Shown in pieces: positions 32,186 to 42,999 of a stretch of DNA of 64,000 nucleotides. A program made the translations under genes and the position numbers. How positions within the stretch are numbered: position 1 is the stretch's first letter; each line of letters starts with the position of its first letter. Source of the stretch: Isoetes taiwanensis (lineage: Eukaryota > Streptophyta > Lycopodiopsida > Isoetales > Isoetaceae); assembly GCA_021234155.1 (NCBI GenBank), contig JAJEKV010000050.1, positions 7,403,199 through 7,467,198 of the forward strand, given 5' to 3'. The notes under the pieces were generated by a model, which saw only the letters and a list, made by a program, of their open reading frames with translations, did not search any database and was not told the origin of the DNA.

Positions 32186-33647
32186 CATGTGGAGTACCTG
32201 TAAGTGTTGGGACCATGTAAATGTTGATGGGCATTCCATTTTATACTATTTGTTTTGGGGTGGGAGGGGGCATCATTGTGGGTTTGTGGGAGGGAGCACC
32301 ATTCTTGTTCATATGATGTTGTGGCTTGTAAATATAATGTTGAGATTTTGTCCATTTAAGCCATTGATTATGTCTTTGAGTTGTGTAGAATTGAGTGACC
32401 CTCCATCTTAGTTGTCCCACGCTTTCTCTATGTATTTTTATTATGTTAGATCAACCTTTAATCATATATTTTGTTCCTCCATCTTAATTGCCCTATATTT
32501 TCATTATGTTAGATCTATTCTTATTTCTGAAGGGTATGTAAAAAATTTCAAATGGTTATCGTGGTGACTTCAAGGAGGCAATGTCAAGGTAAGATGCAAA
32601 CATTTTTCTTTGTCATGAAGTTTTTTTGGTAATTTGATTGTTACAGGAATGGTTAAGGGAAGGCAGTAAACATGGTTGAGGGAGTTCCAAGATTAAACAT
32701 TGTTTCACTTAGCACCAAAATTTGAACATGAAATTAAGTATTTTCTAAAATGTGAGTCAATAATAAAAGAAGGCATAAATTATATGGTATATTGCTGCAA
32801 GGATGGCATCAATCTTTAGCTCCTTTTTTACGAAACCAACTCCTATCTCTCCTTTGAATGCCATAACACGAAACATCGTTACTTATGCACCCAACTAATT
32901 GAGAAATTACCATTTAAAAACATACCATTTAAAATCGTGGGCCTCCATTTCATGGCAACGTATTCAATTTTAAAAGATGGGCTCTATTGAAAGTAGTTAA
33001 TGATCAACTGGGATATCAAAACATTGGAGAATCCTATTGAATGTTAAGCAAGATAGATAATGCTGGTCTCCACCATTAGACATGCAAAACTCTGTTTCTC
33101 CACTGTCTCTTATTCCTGTCCACAAAAGATATGTTACCAAAAGATATGTTGATTTTCCTCTGTTTGCCAAACTCCACAAACCTCAGAATGATTTCAATGA
33201 CTTTATGTTTTCTGATAATTGAAGCAAACATGTGAATGCTAAACCAATACTGCATTAAGTTCTACAAATAAGTTTCTCAATTACTAAGTATAATGCAAAG
33301 TAGACTGTAAAAACATAATCCTTGAGTGAATCATACCTCATTGAGGAAATTCAATATTGTGCCTGCAAGGTGGATACATCCTAAGTCTTTGAAACATTGG
33401 TGACATCACGACATTAGTGCCTCTTTCATATGCATCTCATGTGCACACAATCCACAGAACTCACTATTCTGACCTACTCAGTATTCTGACCTAGTCAGCA
33501 CATAGATTATGCTATAAGTAGTAGAGCATAACTACACTTCAAAAAATAAGAACATAACATCAGTTATAAAAGGACGTTTCCACATATTCCAGATAAGATA
33601 GAAATCCCTTAAAGTTTGAGGAACATTTTTTTATTACAAAGTTATTG

Positions 33648-33880
33648 GAAACCAAAAGACCACTTACATGAATATTTGTGCTGCTCGCATTGAGGAACTG
33701 AGCAAGTGATGCAGTATATATAAGACCTATGACAACCCCAGCACCTACAATTGCTCCAAAGGTCTGAGCATTGATGTACACAATGGTTCGAGCAAGAGAA
33801 GCCTTCCTTGCTAAAAATAGGCCAAAAGTAACTGCGATATGCCCTTCTGTACAACAACCGAACTCTTTAAGCATTTAAAG
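33648..33880 (-). pseudogene. Captured aquaporin (PIP-like) exon lacking N-P of the first NPA box
   Basis: Minus-strand translation reads '[20 protein letters not shown]', '[13 protein letters not shown]' and '[11 protein letters not shown]'. Plant plasma-membrane aquaporins have [17 protein letters not shown] at this place. Here six bases encoding N-P are missing in frame, removing the pore-lining motif of the first half. The block starts after 'AATGCTTAAAG' and ends at 'CAT|GTAAGT' (donor), so a genomic exon with intron flank was captured, not a cDNA. It lies in Helitron orientation. The rest of the channel was not found. Confidence 0.75.
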
Positions 33881-33899
33881 ACCACAACTCTCCGCATTT

Positions 33900-35260
33900 T
33901 ATTGCTAACTTCTATTAAAAGCAACCGTACACAGATTTCTCTCAGCATTTAGAGTTGTTGCACAGTATTAAAGGCTAGTTGTCATGAAAATCTGTTATTC
34001 CAGTAGTGCAGTAGACCAGAACAAAGATCATGCCACCGAAAGCTCATGCAATACCCTGAAGTAGACAGTTTAACGTGATGCAAATATCTTTTACAGTTCC
34101 TAGGATTAGATCATGTTGCCTACCAAAGAAGAAGCATTCTGCTAGCACCAAAAAGTAGGTGGATGCAGTTAATAGAATCCCTTATGCAACCATTATGCTG
34201 CTAGAATGCAATTTTATGGAAAATGAGCCATGCCTGGTACCATAGTTGCAACTTTTAGATGTAAAGGCAAAGCTTAATAATCCAAGTTTCTTGCTTTTGC
34301 TGCAATCTTATATCCCTAAATGCAAGCTCTAATAGCCATAGCCGACTGCCAAAACTCACAGAGCTCACAAAGCTCAGAAATCTACCACTCTTATTGATCT
34401 GCTATGGCCCAGAGCTATAAGCAGAGGACGTCGCCATAGCTAGCACACGACGACGCCCAACAGATCCCTGTATAGAAGACGGCTTAAGCGCAACTATGAT
34501 ACTTTCTGACCGTCTGATAGCTAGATAGAATCTACATCGTCTAAATTAGAGCTGGATACAACACAGGATAATTTTCTGAACATACCAGAAAACAGAAGAC
34601 CCATGATATAAAAAGACGTTCATGTTTCTTAAATCATGGAAAAGGCAGCTTACAATCTTGCAATCTTGCATGCTATATTTCCAAAGCCCACCCCCAACAT
34701 CATAGTATGGCCTCAGGCATGGCAAATGTCTAACAATCTGATCTTCTACACTGCCTAAACATTACATATTTCAATCTTCAAATGCATATATCTGTGATTT
34801 CCTGTTAAAAAAAACCTAAAGATAAAGCATAAAGAGGAAAAAAGCATCATACAAAGGTTAAGAGCAAAAAAAACTGCAAGAGAAAAACATTGCTGCCATG
34901 GACAAATGGACCTAGATTTGGTGCAAAATTGTTGCCTATACATCTGATGCAGTAAGTTAGATCAATCTAAAATATCTATAACATATCTGACTGCAATAAA
35001 AGTCTTAGAAAAAGCAAAACAATGAGAAACAAAAAGGGCAAAAATTGTTTGCAAATTGTTCAACCTGATGGAGTTCCAACTGCTCCACTCCAAGTAACGA
35101 AAATAGATTTCTTGAGTGGCTTCTCCTGCCATCGCCACATTTCTTGTTCAAAAATCAGAAGGTAGTGGTGGAGGCAGAAATGGGAGGAAGCACCTTAATT
35201 ACCCTAGATCATCGAAGATTTAGCATAAGTCTAGACTTGCAGAAGAGTATAACTTGCAGA
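33900..35260. other. Helitron interior without recognised genes
   Basis: Probably intronic or non-coding captured DNA. 34429-34443 shares 'GTCGCCATAGCTAGC' with 58311-58325. Confidence 0.4.
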
Positions 35261-35285
35261 ACAGTATAACGGGGGCAGGGCGAAG

Positions 35286-35490
35286 GCATTCCATAATTCT
35301 GATATAATTCTGATACTTGCAGAGTGTAATGGGCCAGGCCGAAGGCATGTTCACCATCTGCCCATCCAAATTAGGGCCGGATCAAGATATAACGGGGCGA
35401 GGAAGGCATTCCATAATTCTGATACTTGCAGAGTGTAATGGGCCAGGCCGAAGGCATGTTCACCATCTGCCCGTCCAAATTAGGGCTGGA
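35286..35490. repeat. Tandem duplication inside Helitron (about 109-bp unit)
   Basis: Two nearly identical units containing 'GGCATTCCATAATTCTGATA', 'GTGTAATGGGCCAGGCCGAA' and 'CAAATTAGGGC'. They lie near the 5' end of the Helitron. Confidence 0.85.
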
Positions 35491-35886
35491 TTGTCAAGGC
35501 ATAAAATCTGAACACAGATTCAGGCCCCTCAGTCTTATATCAACAGATTGTCTGACAACTGCACTCTGCAATGCTTATTCATTCTTGGGACTGCACGTCT
35601 ATGAAGATTCGGCTAGTTTTGTCCTGCATCAGAGCATAAATTATACTTTAGTTAAAAGCTTGAAAGAAAGCCTGCGTTTGATCAAGTAAATTCTTGCCTT
35701 TGTTGGCACTGCATCTTCTGCTCCGCATATGGATAATCATGTTCAGAATTGATGTCGTTCTCCCGAACATAGCTTTTGGCCGTCGTTTTTTTAAAGCAAA
35801 TCTGACCGTGGGATGGGTGAAACAAACATGGGCCGTCCGATCTAGGGCTGGGTCCAACACTTACAGAATAACTTTATAATATAAGA

Positions 35887-37244
35887 TTGAGAAAGATTTT
35901 ACAATCAAGTCTTTCAAAGACCACCTTGTATCCAAGGTCCACTAATTGGCAAATGGAAATTAAATTCCTTACAAGTCCTGGCACACAAAGCACATCTCTA
36001 AGTTTAACAGCTTTCCCATCTAGATCAAACAATTCTAACACTCCTGAGTCTTCGATTTTTTGCAAAGCGCCATCTCCTAATTGCACATGTCCAACTCCAG
36101 CTCCCTTACAGTCTTTGAGCAACCTTGAATCACATGTCACTGTTTTTTCAGCTCCCGAATCTAAAATCATAAATTTATTATAGCTCTTGGTTAACTCATT
36201 AGAAACGGAAAAAATCTGATCAGAGTTTACCTCTGTTGTTTCAGCAGCTTCATCTGCTTCACTTGAATTGGTTTCCACAATGTTCATCTCGACACTTCTT
36301 CCTCTCACACTGCTATTTGATTTAACAAAAGAGCCCCGATTATTTGAATATCTCTCTTTGCCTTTTCCCTTTTCTGAAGTCCCCTTTGGACTAGGACAGC
36401 TTGCTGCTATGTGACCCTTGCCATCACAATTAAAGCATCTAATGCTTTTCCCTACATTAGGACATTCAGCCTTTAGATCTCCATACTTATTACAACTGTA
36501 GCATGGATCCTTTTTTTCCTTAAAATTTCCTCTTTTTCTGGCCTTACCAGCATACAGCACTTCAGGAGAATGCTCCTCATCCTCAACACCTACACCTTTC
36601 TGCTCAAATTCAGTCCTAATCATTTGAACTGCATGTTCTTTTGTACGTGCAACATTTCTGAGCAAGGTAGCAAGTTGGCTGTTATGTGCCACAGATCTGG
36701 CCAAGGATAATATCTGATACTGCTCATTAAGGATGACACCAGCTCCTTCCAAATCTGCAATAATGGAGTCAAACTTTTCCAAATAATCTGTCAGATTATC
36801 TTTTTTATACAATTTTAACTTCCTGAGTTGCTTCTCCAAAACATCAATCTGCGATGAAGTCTTAACTTCATATTGGCTTACCAAATACTCCCACATTTCT
36901 TTTGGATTCATGCCTCTCAATTTTAGCTTGATAGCAGTTCCAACCTTGCTCGTGATAATGGCCTATGCTTCCATCACCTTTAGCTCATCAACAGAACCAG
37001 AAGTTAGTTTAGAAACTACACTTGGTCTATTACCTCCACCTCCTTCTGTTCTCGACTCTTGAATTGTGCTCTCACTTGATTCTGCCACAGAAGTTGCCAC
37101 TTTTGCATTGTCTCCTTCAATCAAATGCCAAAGGTTCTCAAATTCAAGCACCTGCCTTATTCCCTGTTTCCAAATCTGAAAACCATTATCACCTTTGAAA
37201 ACATCAATGGATGATAACAGATTAGCACCGAAACGTGTTGACAT
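35887..37244 (-). pseudogene. Copia gag and protease
   Basis: ATG at 37244 ('MSTRFGANLLSSIDVF') is 26 bp from the LTR. Gag core: 'GFQIWKQGIRQVLEFENLWH', one in-frame TAG at 36963-36965, then 'MNPKEMWEYLVSQYE' and 'LTDYLEKFDSIIADLEGAG'. Two zinc knuckles follow: 'CYSCNKYGDLKAEC', with His replaced by Asp, and the canonical 'CFNCDGKGHIAASC'. Protease 'FMILDSGAEKTVTC' has the DSGA active site and is followed by 'CVPGLVRNLISICQLVDLG'. The frame is cut at 35886 by the Helitron. A single nonsense codon in an otherwise open 1.36 kb fits a young element. Confidence 0.9.
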
Positions 37245-37255
37245 CTTTAATATTA

Positions 37256-37268
37256 GGCTCTGATACCA
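37256..37268 (-). promoter_or_regulatory. Copia primer binding site (initiator Met tRNA)
   Basis: TGGTATCAGAGCC on the minus strand, one base inside the 5' LTR, complementary to the 3' end of plant initiator tRNA-Met. Confidence 0.9.
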
Positions 37269-37269
37269 A

Positions 37270-37698
37270 TGAAGGAAAAATAGTCTAGGCAACAATGATT
37301 TAAACAACTTAATTCTCCTTAGGAACAATCGAGCAATGCATATCTTAAACAATATAAAATTCAATATATTCAAGAACCATAGGTTGCTACAGTAAAGTTA
37401 CTGTTCATTTGAGATTACTTCGATCACTGTAGCAATGGACCTTTGACCCCGAGAACCCAAGCTCTTTATTGATTTAATCTGTTCGGCAACTTACAATGCA
37501 AGAACCATACCTTTGGGGATATTTAAATCTCCTTCCACAACTTAGCTTTTCCATCGAATTTAAAAGTTCGATTCTCCATATAGCTCTTAGTGTAAAGATC
37601 ATGATGATATCCTAGATCATCACTTGTTCCAAGACCCAACTTACCATGGAGCTACACAATTGAACAATATTACATGATCTCCTTTTGTTTTTCTCACA
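37270..37698 (-). repeat. Copia 5' LTR (429 bp)
   Basis: TGTGAGAAAAAC ... CTTCA on the minus strand, preceded by the target duplication ATGAC (37703-37699). The primer site follows. It is nearly identical to the 3' LTR at 18369-18797 (two substitutions by eye). Confidence 0.92.
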
Positions 37699-39061
37699 GT
37701 CATTTCCACATCTTCTATAGCTATTTATATTCCATTATTTGATTTCCTTTCCGACAAAACCTTTATACCATGTCTTGAGCACTTTGTTCAGCTTTGTAAA
37801 ATACTCAGCGATAAATCTAACTTATATAAGGGAAACAAAAAACCTATGGCAATTATATAACGAAGCCTTTGACAACCAAAAAAAACATGTGGACAATATT
37901 AATTACTAGATATGCTGAAGATGATTATGGTTGAGAAGCTATAAAATGCTTTTAAGATATGCAATTGGAGTGCATAATTCCAAATTCTGTTACCTTTGTT
38001 TGCCTTTGTATCTCTTCTCATCAACTTGCAGTCTTGCTCTGTATACCTATGCCATTTGTGCAAAAGGATCTATCATGCAAGATGGAAAGCTCACTTGCGC
38101 AGCATCAGACTAAATTGCAATATTTATTTTCTTTTGGCCTGTTAGAGAAGTTTTCAAAAGGGCCAACGACCAAAGATCATGCCCTCACTTGTAGAAATTG
38201 GATTATGCATTACATTGAGTTTTGTTAGCTTGTTATAGAGGTCCTCAAAAGGGCTAAGAATCGAGGATGATGATATCTCAAGTCGATCACGCAAAAAGAA
38301 TGGTGCTTCATAGTTTTAAACTCTCTACAAGTATAACTTACCAGTTCGTTCACCAGAGGACACCTTGGTGGGATAGTGTATCTTTGCCATACGGTTTTGA
38401 ACAACGAGGTAAAATTGCATTTACTATGTTTTAAATTTATCTTATAATTGAAGGTTAGTTCTTTGGGTCACTAGATCCAGTTCCACGTGGCCTTGAATTT
38501 CAAGTCCTAAGCAACGTGATATCCATGATAACATGAAATGATCTACTCTTCTAAAGTTTACATTTCTTCTTGTGGTAAGACCCTAAGCTGCAATGCCCAA
38601 GGTCACGAGTTCAAGATCTCATTGTAAAAGTGGCCATGACCATTGTAAAGATATTGAAGGAAAGACCCACTTCAGCCATGTATAGTAGTGAGGGTAGGTC
38701 CCATCTGAGTGTGTGCCCTATAACTTTTCGCTTCTCGTTGACAAATATGTATCTTTCTATCTTGCTAGTAATGAATTGTTCTTGCATACTAATACTAGTA
38801 TGTTAGTAATAAATCGTTCTTGCATACTAATCACTTTAGTGATGCACTAAAGCTAATCATGCTATTTTATTTAATTAACAAACCTCGTTGGTTGAAACTC
38901 ACGGATCACCACAATAAATCCCTTTCAGGCTATTGCATTCATTACAATACAAGTTTAGCGCCCATTATAATGAAGCAAAGCCTATGCATACTTCATTATT
39001 GCACTCACTATAATATAGGTCTAGCGCCCCTTTTGATAAATAGTTCTTATTGGTTGTGCAT
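37699..39061 (-). repeat. 1.35-kb repeat X, copy 1
   Basis: Homologous over its length to 18818-20171 (reverse complement), roughly 85-90% identical by eye. It runs from the copia target duplication to within 20 bp of the stop codon of the first pectin methylesterase gene, so it forms that gene's 3' flank. No coding content. Confidence 0.8.
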
Positions 39062-39080
39062 GTTTTTATTAATTAGTAGA

Positions 39081-40773
39081 CTAAAGGCTTGAAACGTAAG
39101 GAACTCCTAACCACTGACCACCTCCAATGAAAGACCCAACAGTGAATTGTAATGCTTCATCCATACTAAGTTCCTTGCTCCAACTCACTCGATTTGACCT
39201 ATCTGCTCCAGCACCTGTGTTTTGATATTCACCATAGTATACAGTGCTTGATCTATAAGAAGCACCCTTCCATCCAAACCATCCAGCTGGATCAATAGCA
39301 CTACCAAGTGCACATTTCATGAAAACAACTCTAGAGTAATCTTGCCATGGTCGTCCTAAGAAGGTCTTTGGGAGTGCCCCATCAACAGAACATTGATGAA
39401 ATGACAACCCAGTGTTTTGGTATTTGCTCGTACGTCCTTGGGCAGTAATTGTGGTTCTTTCATGACCTGCACGATGCTTAGCATATATTGAGCATTGTTG
39501 GAAAACAGCTGCTGCATTACCAAATATAAAATCTACAGAGCCTGTTACTTGACACTCTCTATAAAATTGGCGATTAGTAAAAGTACAGACAGTATCTTGG
39601 TATGCATCAAAAGAACATTTATAGAAAGCAACTTTGTCTGCAGATACAAGCACGGCTAATGCTTGGTGCTTGTCAGCACTGGCTGTGTTTTGGATGGTAA
39701 GGTATTTCCCAATGAATCCATTTGCTTGGATATCTACATAATTGAAAACTAGAGTTAGAAATCGATTTGAATGATGTAGAGCTTAAAAGATACTTGTGAG
39801 ACTGAAAGAAATTTTTCAAAAAGGAAGAAAATTGAAGTTAGAACGCACCAACGGTTTGAGTCGTGAAGGTATTTCCAGTTTGGGCAAAATATTTGCTGCC
39901 AGTGATGATGGTCTTGCCGATACCGTCACCCGTTATGACGAGGTTATATTTGGAAGAAGGGACCACAAGTGTTTCATAGTAAGTGCCACTCTTAACATAG
40001 ATAACATTTCCAGGAGAGGCATTATTGACAGCATCTTGAATTTTAGTGAAACGGCCAGACCCATCCTGAGCCACCACGATATTGGCGGAGGCGGTCTGGA
40101 GGAGCTGGCGGCGCCGCTCAAGAGGCATCCAATCGGGGAGGCCGTCGTGGAGCTGGTAAGGGAGAGGGGAATTATGTACGGAGGTGGGAGTGTTGTGTAC
40201 GGAAAGGAGTTTTCTTGCATGTACGGACTGTACGGACTGGAGGGAGAGTTGGTGCATGGTGGCAAAGAGGGCAAGGGAATTTTCGATTTGGGAATGCACG
40301 CCTTTGGTGGTTTGGACCAATTGGGAAAGGTCAGAGGATCCGGATTGGGAAAGGTCAGAGGATCCGAGGCTTTCCAATTCGTCGATGCATGTGGAATGGC
40401 CTGTTACGGCAGCAGACATCCACGTCCAGATATCATTGCCATCCCCTACGGATTCTGCCACGGAATAGGTCTGCATTTTGTGGATCGAAGAATCCAGATG
40501 CTCCAGCGAACTCCCCACCATTCTTTCGCATACCTCTAACACAGCCCTCACCCGACCAACACTCTTCCCATTTCTGAGCGAAATTTGCAGCATATTTAGC
40601 ACATTTTGAACATTGGGTGCTGCTGCCTTCATCTCTGCCTCGCATGTGCTTGGCTTCAGGCCATATGCTAGGCAAATGTTTACCAAACAAGCAAATCCAA
40701 AAACATAAGCTTTCCACATTGATATGTTAGTAGGGAACCAAAACATAAGCAATGGCTTACAACATAACAACAT
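39081..40773 (-). CDS. Pectin methylesterase 1 (type I, with PMEI pro-region)
   Basis: Exons 40773-39849 and 39733-39081; intron 115 bp (GTGCGT..TATGTAG), phase 1, 525 aa. ATG 40719 is an alternative start that puts the signal peptide 'MWKAYVFGFACLVNICLA' at the N-terminus and gives 507 aa. Residues about 44-175 are the inhibitor-like pro domain; 'ARKLL' (187-190) and 'RRRQLLQ' (220-226) look like processing sites. The catalytic domain (from about 230) has 'YQDTVCTFTNRQFY', 'GSVDFIFGNAAAVFQQC' and 'FLGRPWQDYSRVVFM', holding the two Asp and the Arg of the family. QDTL is QDTV. The enzyme de-esterifies cell-wall homogalacturonan. A 7-codon duplication (GSSDLSQ twice, 137-150) is specific to this copy. 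Confidence 0.92.
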
Positions 40774-42840
40774 GTACTTTACTTAGGATTGCTTCCTCTT
40801 TATCTTATACTAGAGATATATGCTTTCCTTGTTCAGTGGCGTGCTCGAACACTGGGGTGGTTGTTCCTTCATTTTCCCTCACTCTCAATTGCCTTCTTCG
40901 AAAGAGACCGAGTCGCCATCTTGAAGGAAGTGGTCATATGTGGGTCATTGCATACATTTATTATAGTTGAATTCTTATAACACACATCTCCAACCTTGGT
41001 TTTTTATTCATCAATCATTCACGTCCACGCTACATTATTCTGCAAAGCCATTAAAAAGCTTATCATTTATTTAGGAAAGACTATAAAAGTTGACATTCAT
41101 TGAAGGCCTAGCCTTTAGCTTGGCAACTCTATAAGGAAGACTTTGGACCCAGACAGCTATGGCTATCACATCCAAGGGAAAAGGATAGGTTGAAAGCATT
41201 GTTTCACCAAGTATATATACTCCCAAGTGCTACAAACATCTTTTTCTTTTCGTCGGACCTTGAAATTCTAGATATTATGTCACATTTTAAGCTCCAAATT
41301 TTACTTGAGGGGATACGTTCCTCCATGTAGGCCCAAAAAAATCCATGTCGTGAACATTCATATATTTCAACCTTATCTTTTTAGGTAGGAAGTGGCATCC
41401 ATTAAAGAGTTCGACCTTATTTTGTCACATCTAGATAGAGGACATGGGAGTTGTAATGATCCATGAAGAGGTAAAGCTACTTTTCTTTTCTTTTCTTCAT
41501 CCCCTCCCCATCCCCCTTTTTTTTTGGGGGGGGGTTGTGGTTGGGTTGAAGTGAAGATTATGTCATGCAATATGCTAATCAAATTGAATATGTAGCAAAA
41601 TAACAGGGGTTCCAGGGGGATTTGATATGGATGTGAAAAATAAAAATTCTTGAAACCATAGACCATATATCCCTAAAACAATTTAACGGGTTGTTATAAA
41701 AAAAAAAAAAACATAGATTCAAGATAAAAAATAATCATATTAGCTCACTGAGTATATTGGTTAAAGTAGTCTTATTAAGACATTGAGTTATTTTGGTAGA
41801 GGTTCGAGCCCCCGTGTTTCATATTCTAAAATGTTAGGCAAAGCCGTATAGAGGTTCGATATTCCCTCAAAACCTTAGGCGAAATCGTATTTGATATTTC
41901 AAAATCATAGGCCTCCAATCATAAATGACTATAAGCGACCAACATACGATCTAGGAGGTAGGATCGACGGATCCGACGACTGTGGTAGTCTAAGGTGCAC
42001 CTCGTTTAGTATCTCCATAACTCTGTGTTGAACTCCATTCTTTAGTTCGATTTTTCTACTATGCAACTTCACTTTTTTCTATCGTAATGGCCTCTTCATG
42101 CTCATCTTCTTTCTAATATCTTGACTAGCCATGTACATTTATTGTGAATAATCAAATGAAGTGGAATTTAATGTGAACCTTAGTTTGTGCTTTTGGCTTC
42201 TTTTGCTCTTAATGAGAGCCCTTTCAATGTGATTGTTTGTTGCCCTCTCACCATTTCAAATAATAATAGCTCTTTATGCAAGTCCCTCTTGACAAGACAC
42301 AAAGATCTCTAAGAGGTAAAGCGTGTATTCAATAAGAAAAGACCAAATAAAAAAGAATATATGTCCATGCATAATTTCCAAATAAGTAGGACCATTTATG
42401 TGGTTCTCTTTATAGATTCTTCATGATATATGGAGTCTTTAATGTGTAAACATTTGTGTTTATCTCAAAGGACTGGATTCTTTTGTTAGATATCACTTTC
42501 TTCTTCTTCTTCTTCTTTAAATTCAATCACTTCGACTCAATTCAAATCATATAGGGTGCATCTCATAGACCATCGCCACTTTTGGACATTAGAAATACTA
42601 TTCTGTTCTATTTTACTCTATCCTATTTCGTTCATTTTTATCTCCTCATGGATCTTGCCCAAAAGCCCCTCTTATTAGCCAAATTTCTCGCTGTCTATCA
42701 TTCCTTGCCAATATTCATCGTGTAGACCTTATTTACACCAGCTTATAGTAGAAGATTTTGGTTCAATTTCATCATTCTGTTTCAAACTTCCTTTGCAGCA
42801 TGAACTATATTGTATACTACAAGAGTAAGCAAGTCTAATC
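40774..42840. other. Intergenic DNA upstream of pectin methylesterase 1
   Basis: No gene. There are homopolymer runs at 41518-41533 (T then G) and 41699-41712 (A), and a TTC microsatellite at 42499-42518. No clear TATA element was found close to the start. Confidence 0.4.
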
Positions 42841-42848
42841 GAGTTACT

Positions 42849-42975
42849 TGAGTAGGAGCAAGGTACTTAGTATAGATGGATCAACAAACTTCATGGTTGA
42901 AGTAGCATGAACATAGAAGAAAAATGTTATAATAAAATTGACTTTCATCAATACTAAGTTCCTTGCTCCTACTCA
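42849..42975 (+). ncRNA. Hairpin with arms homologous to pectin methylesterase coding sequence
   Basis: Arms 42849-42879 and 42945-42975 pair over 31 nt with two mismatches and one wobble; the loop is 65 nt. The right arm differs from 39157-39187 of gene 1 (and 53107-53137 of gene 3) at two of 31 positions. That stretch encodes the conserved 'SWSKELSMDE'. A plus-strand transcript would fold into a hairpin whose 3' arm is complementary to the pectin methylesterase mRNAs. A small-RNA role is inferred only; expression is unknown. Confidence 0.4.
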
Positions 42976-42999
42976 GGTCATTGATTACTTGGATTTGGT

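Larger units (their letters stand above)
31603..35886 (-). mobile_element. Non-autonomous Helitron (4,284 bp) inserted in copia
   Basis: Read on the minus strand it starts TCTTATATTATAAAG (35886) and ends CTAG (31603). Seven bases before the end is a perfect 7-bp-stem hairpin GCCCAGC-AAC-GCTGGGC. It sits between A (rc of 35887) and T (rc of 31602), the classical Helitron target, without target duplication. Removing it restores a continuous copia frame 'KIFLNNEIKFIGKRVGN'. No Rep/helicase is seen. Contents: a captured aquaporin exon and two tandem-repeat blocks. Because the host copia LTRs are almost identical, this insertion is recent. Confidence 0.92.

Noticed and set aside
39796-40577. Long plus-strand open frames over pectin methylesterase 1 exon 1
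   Set aside because: They are antisense shadows of the coding exon with no domain of their own.
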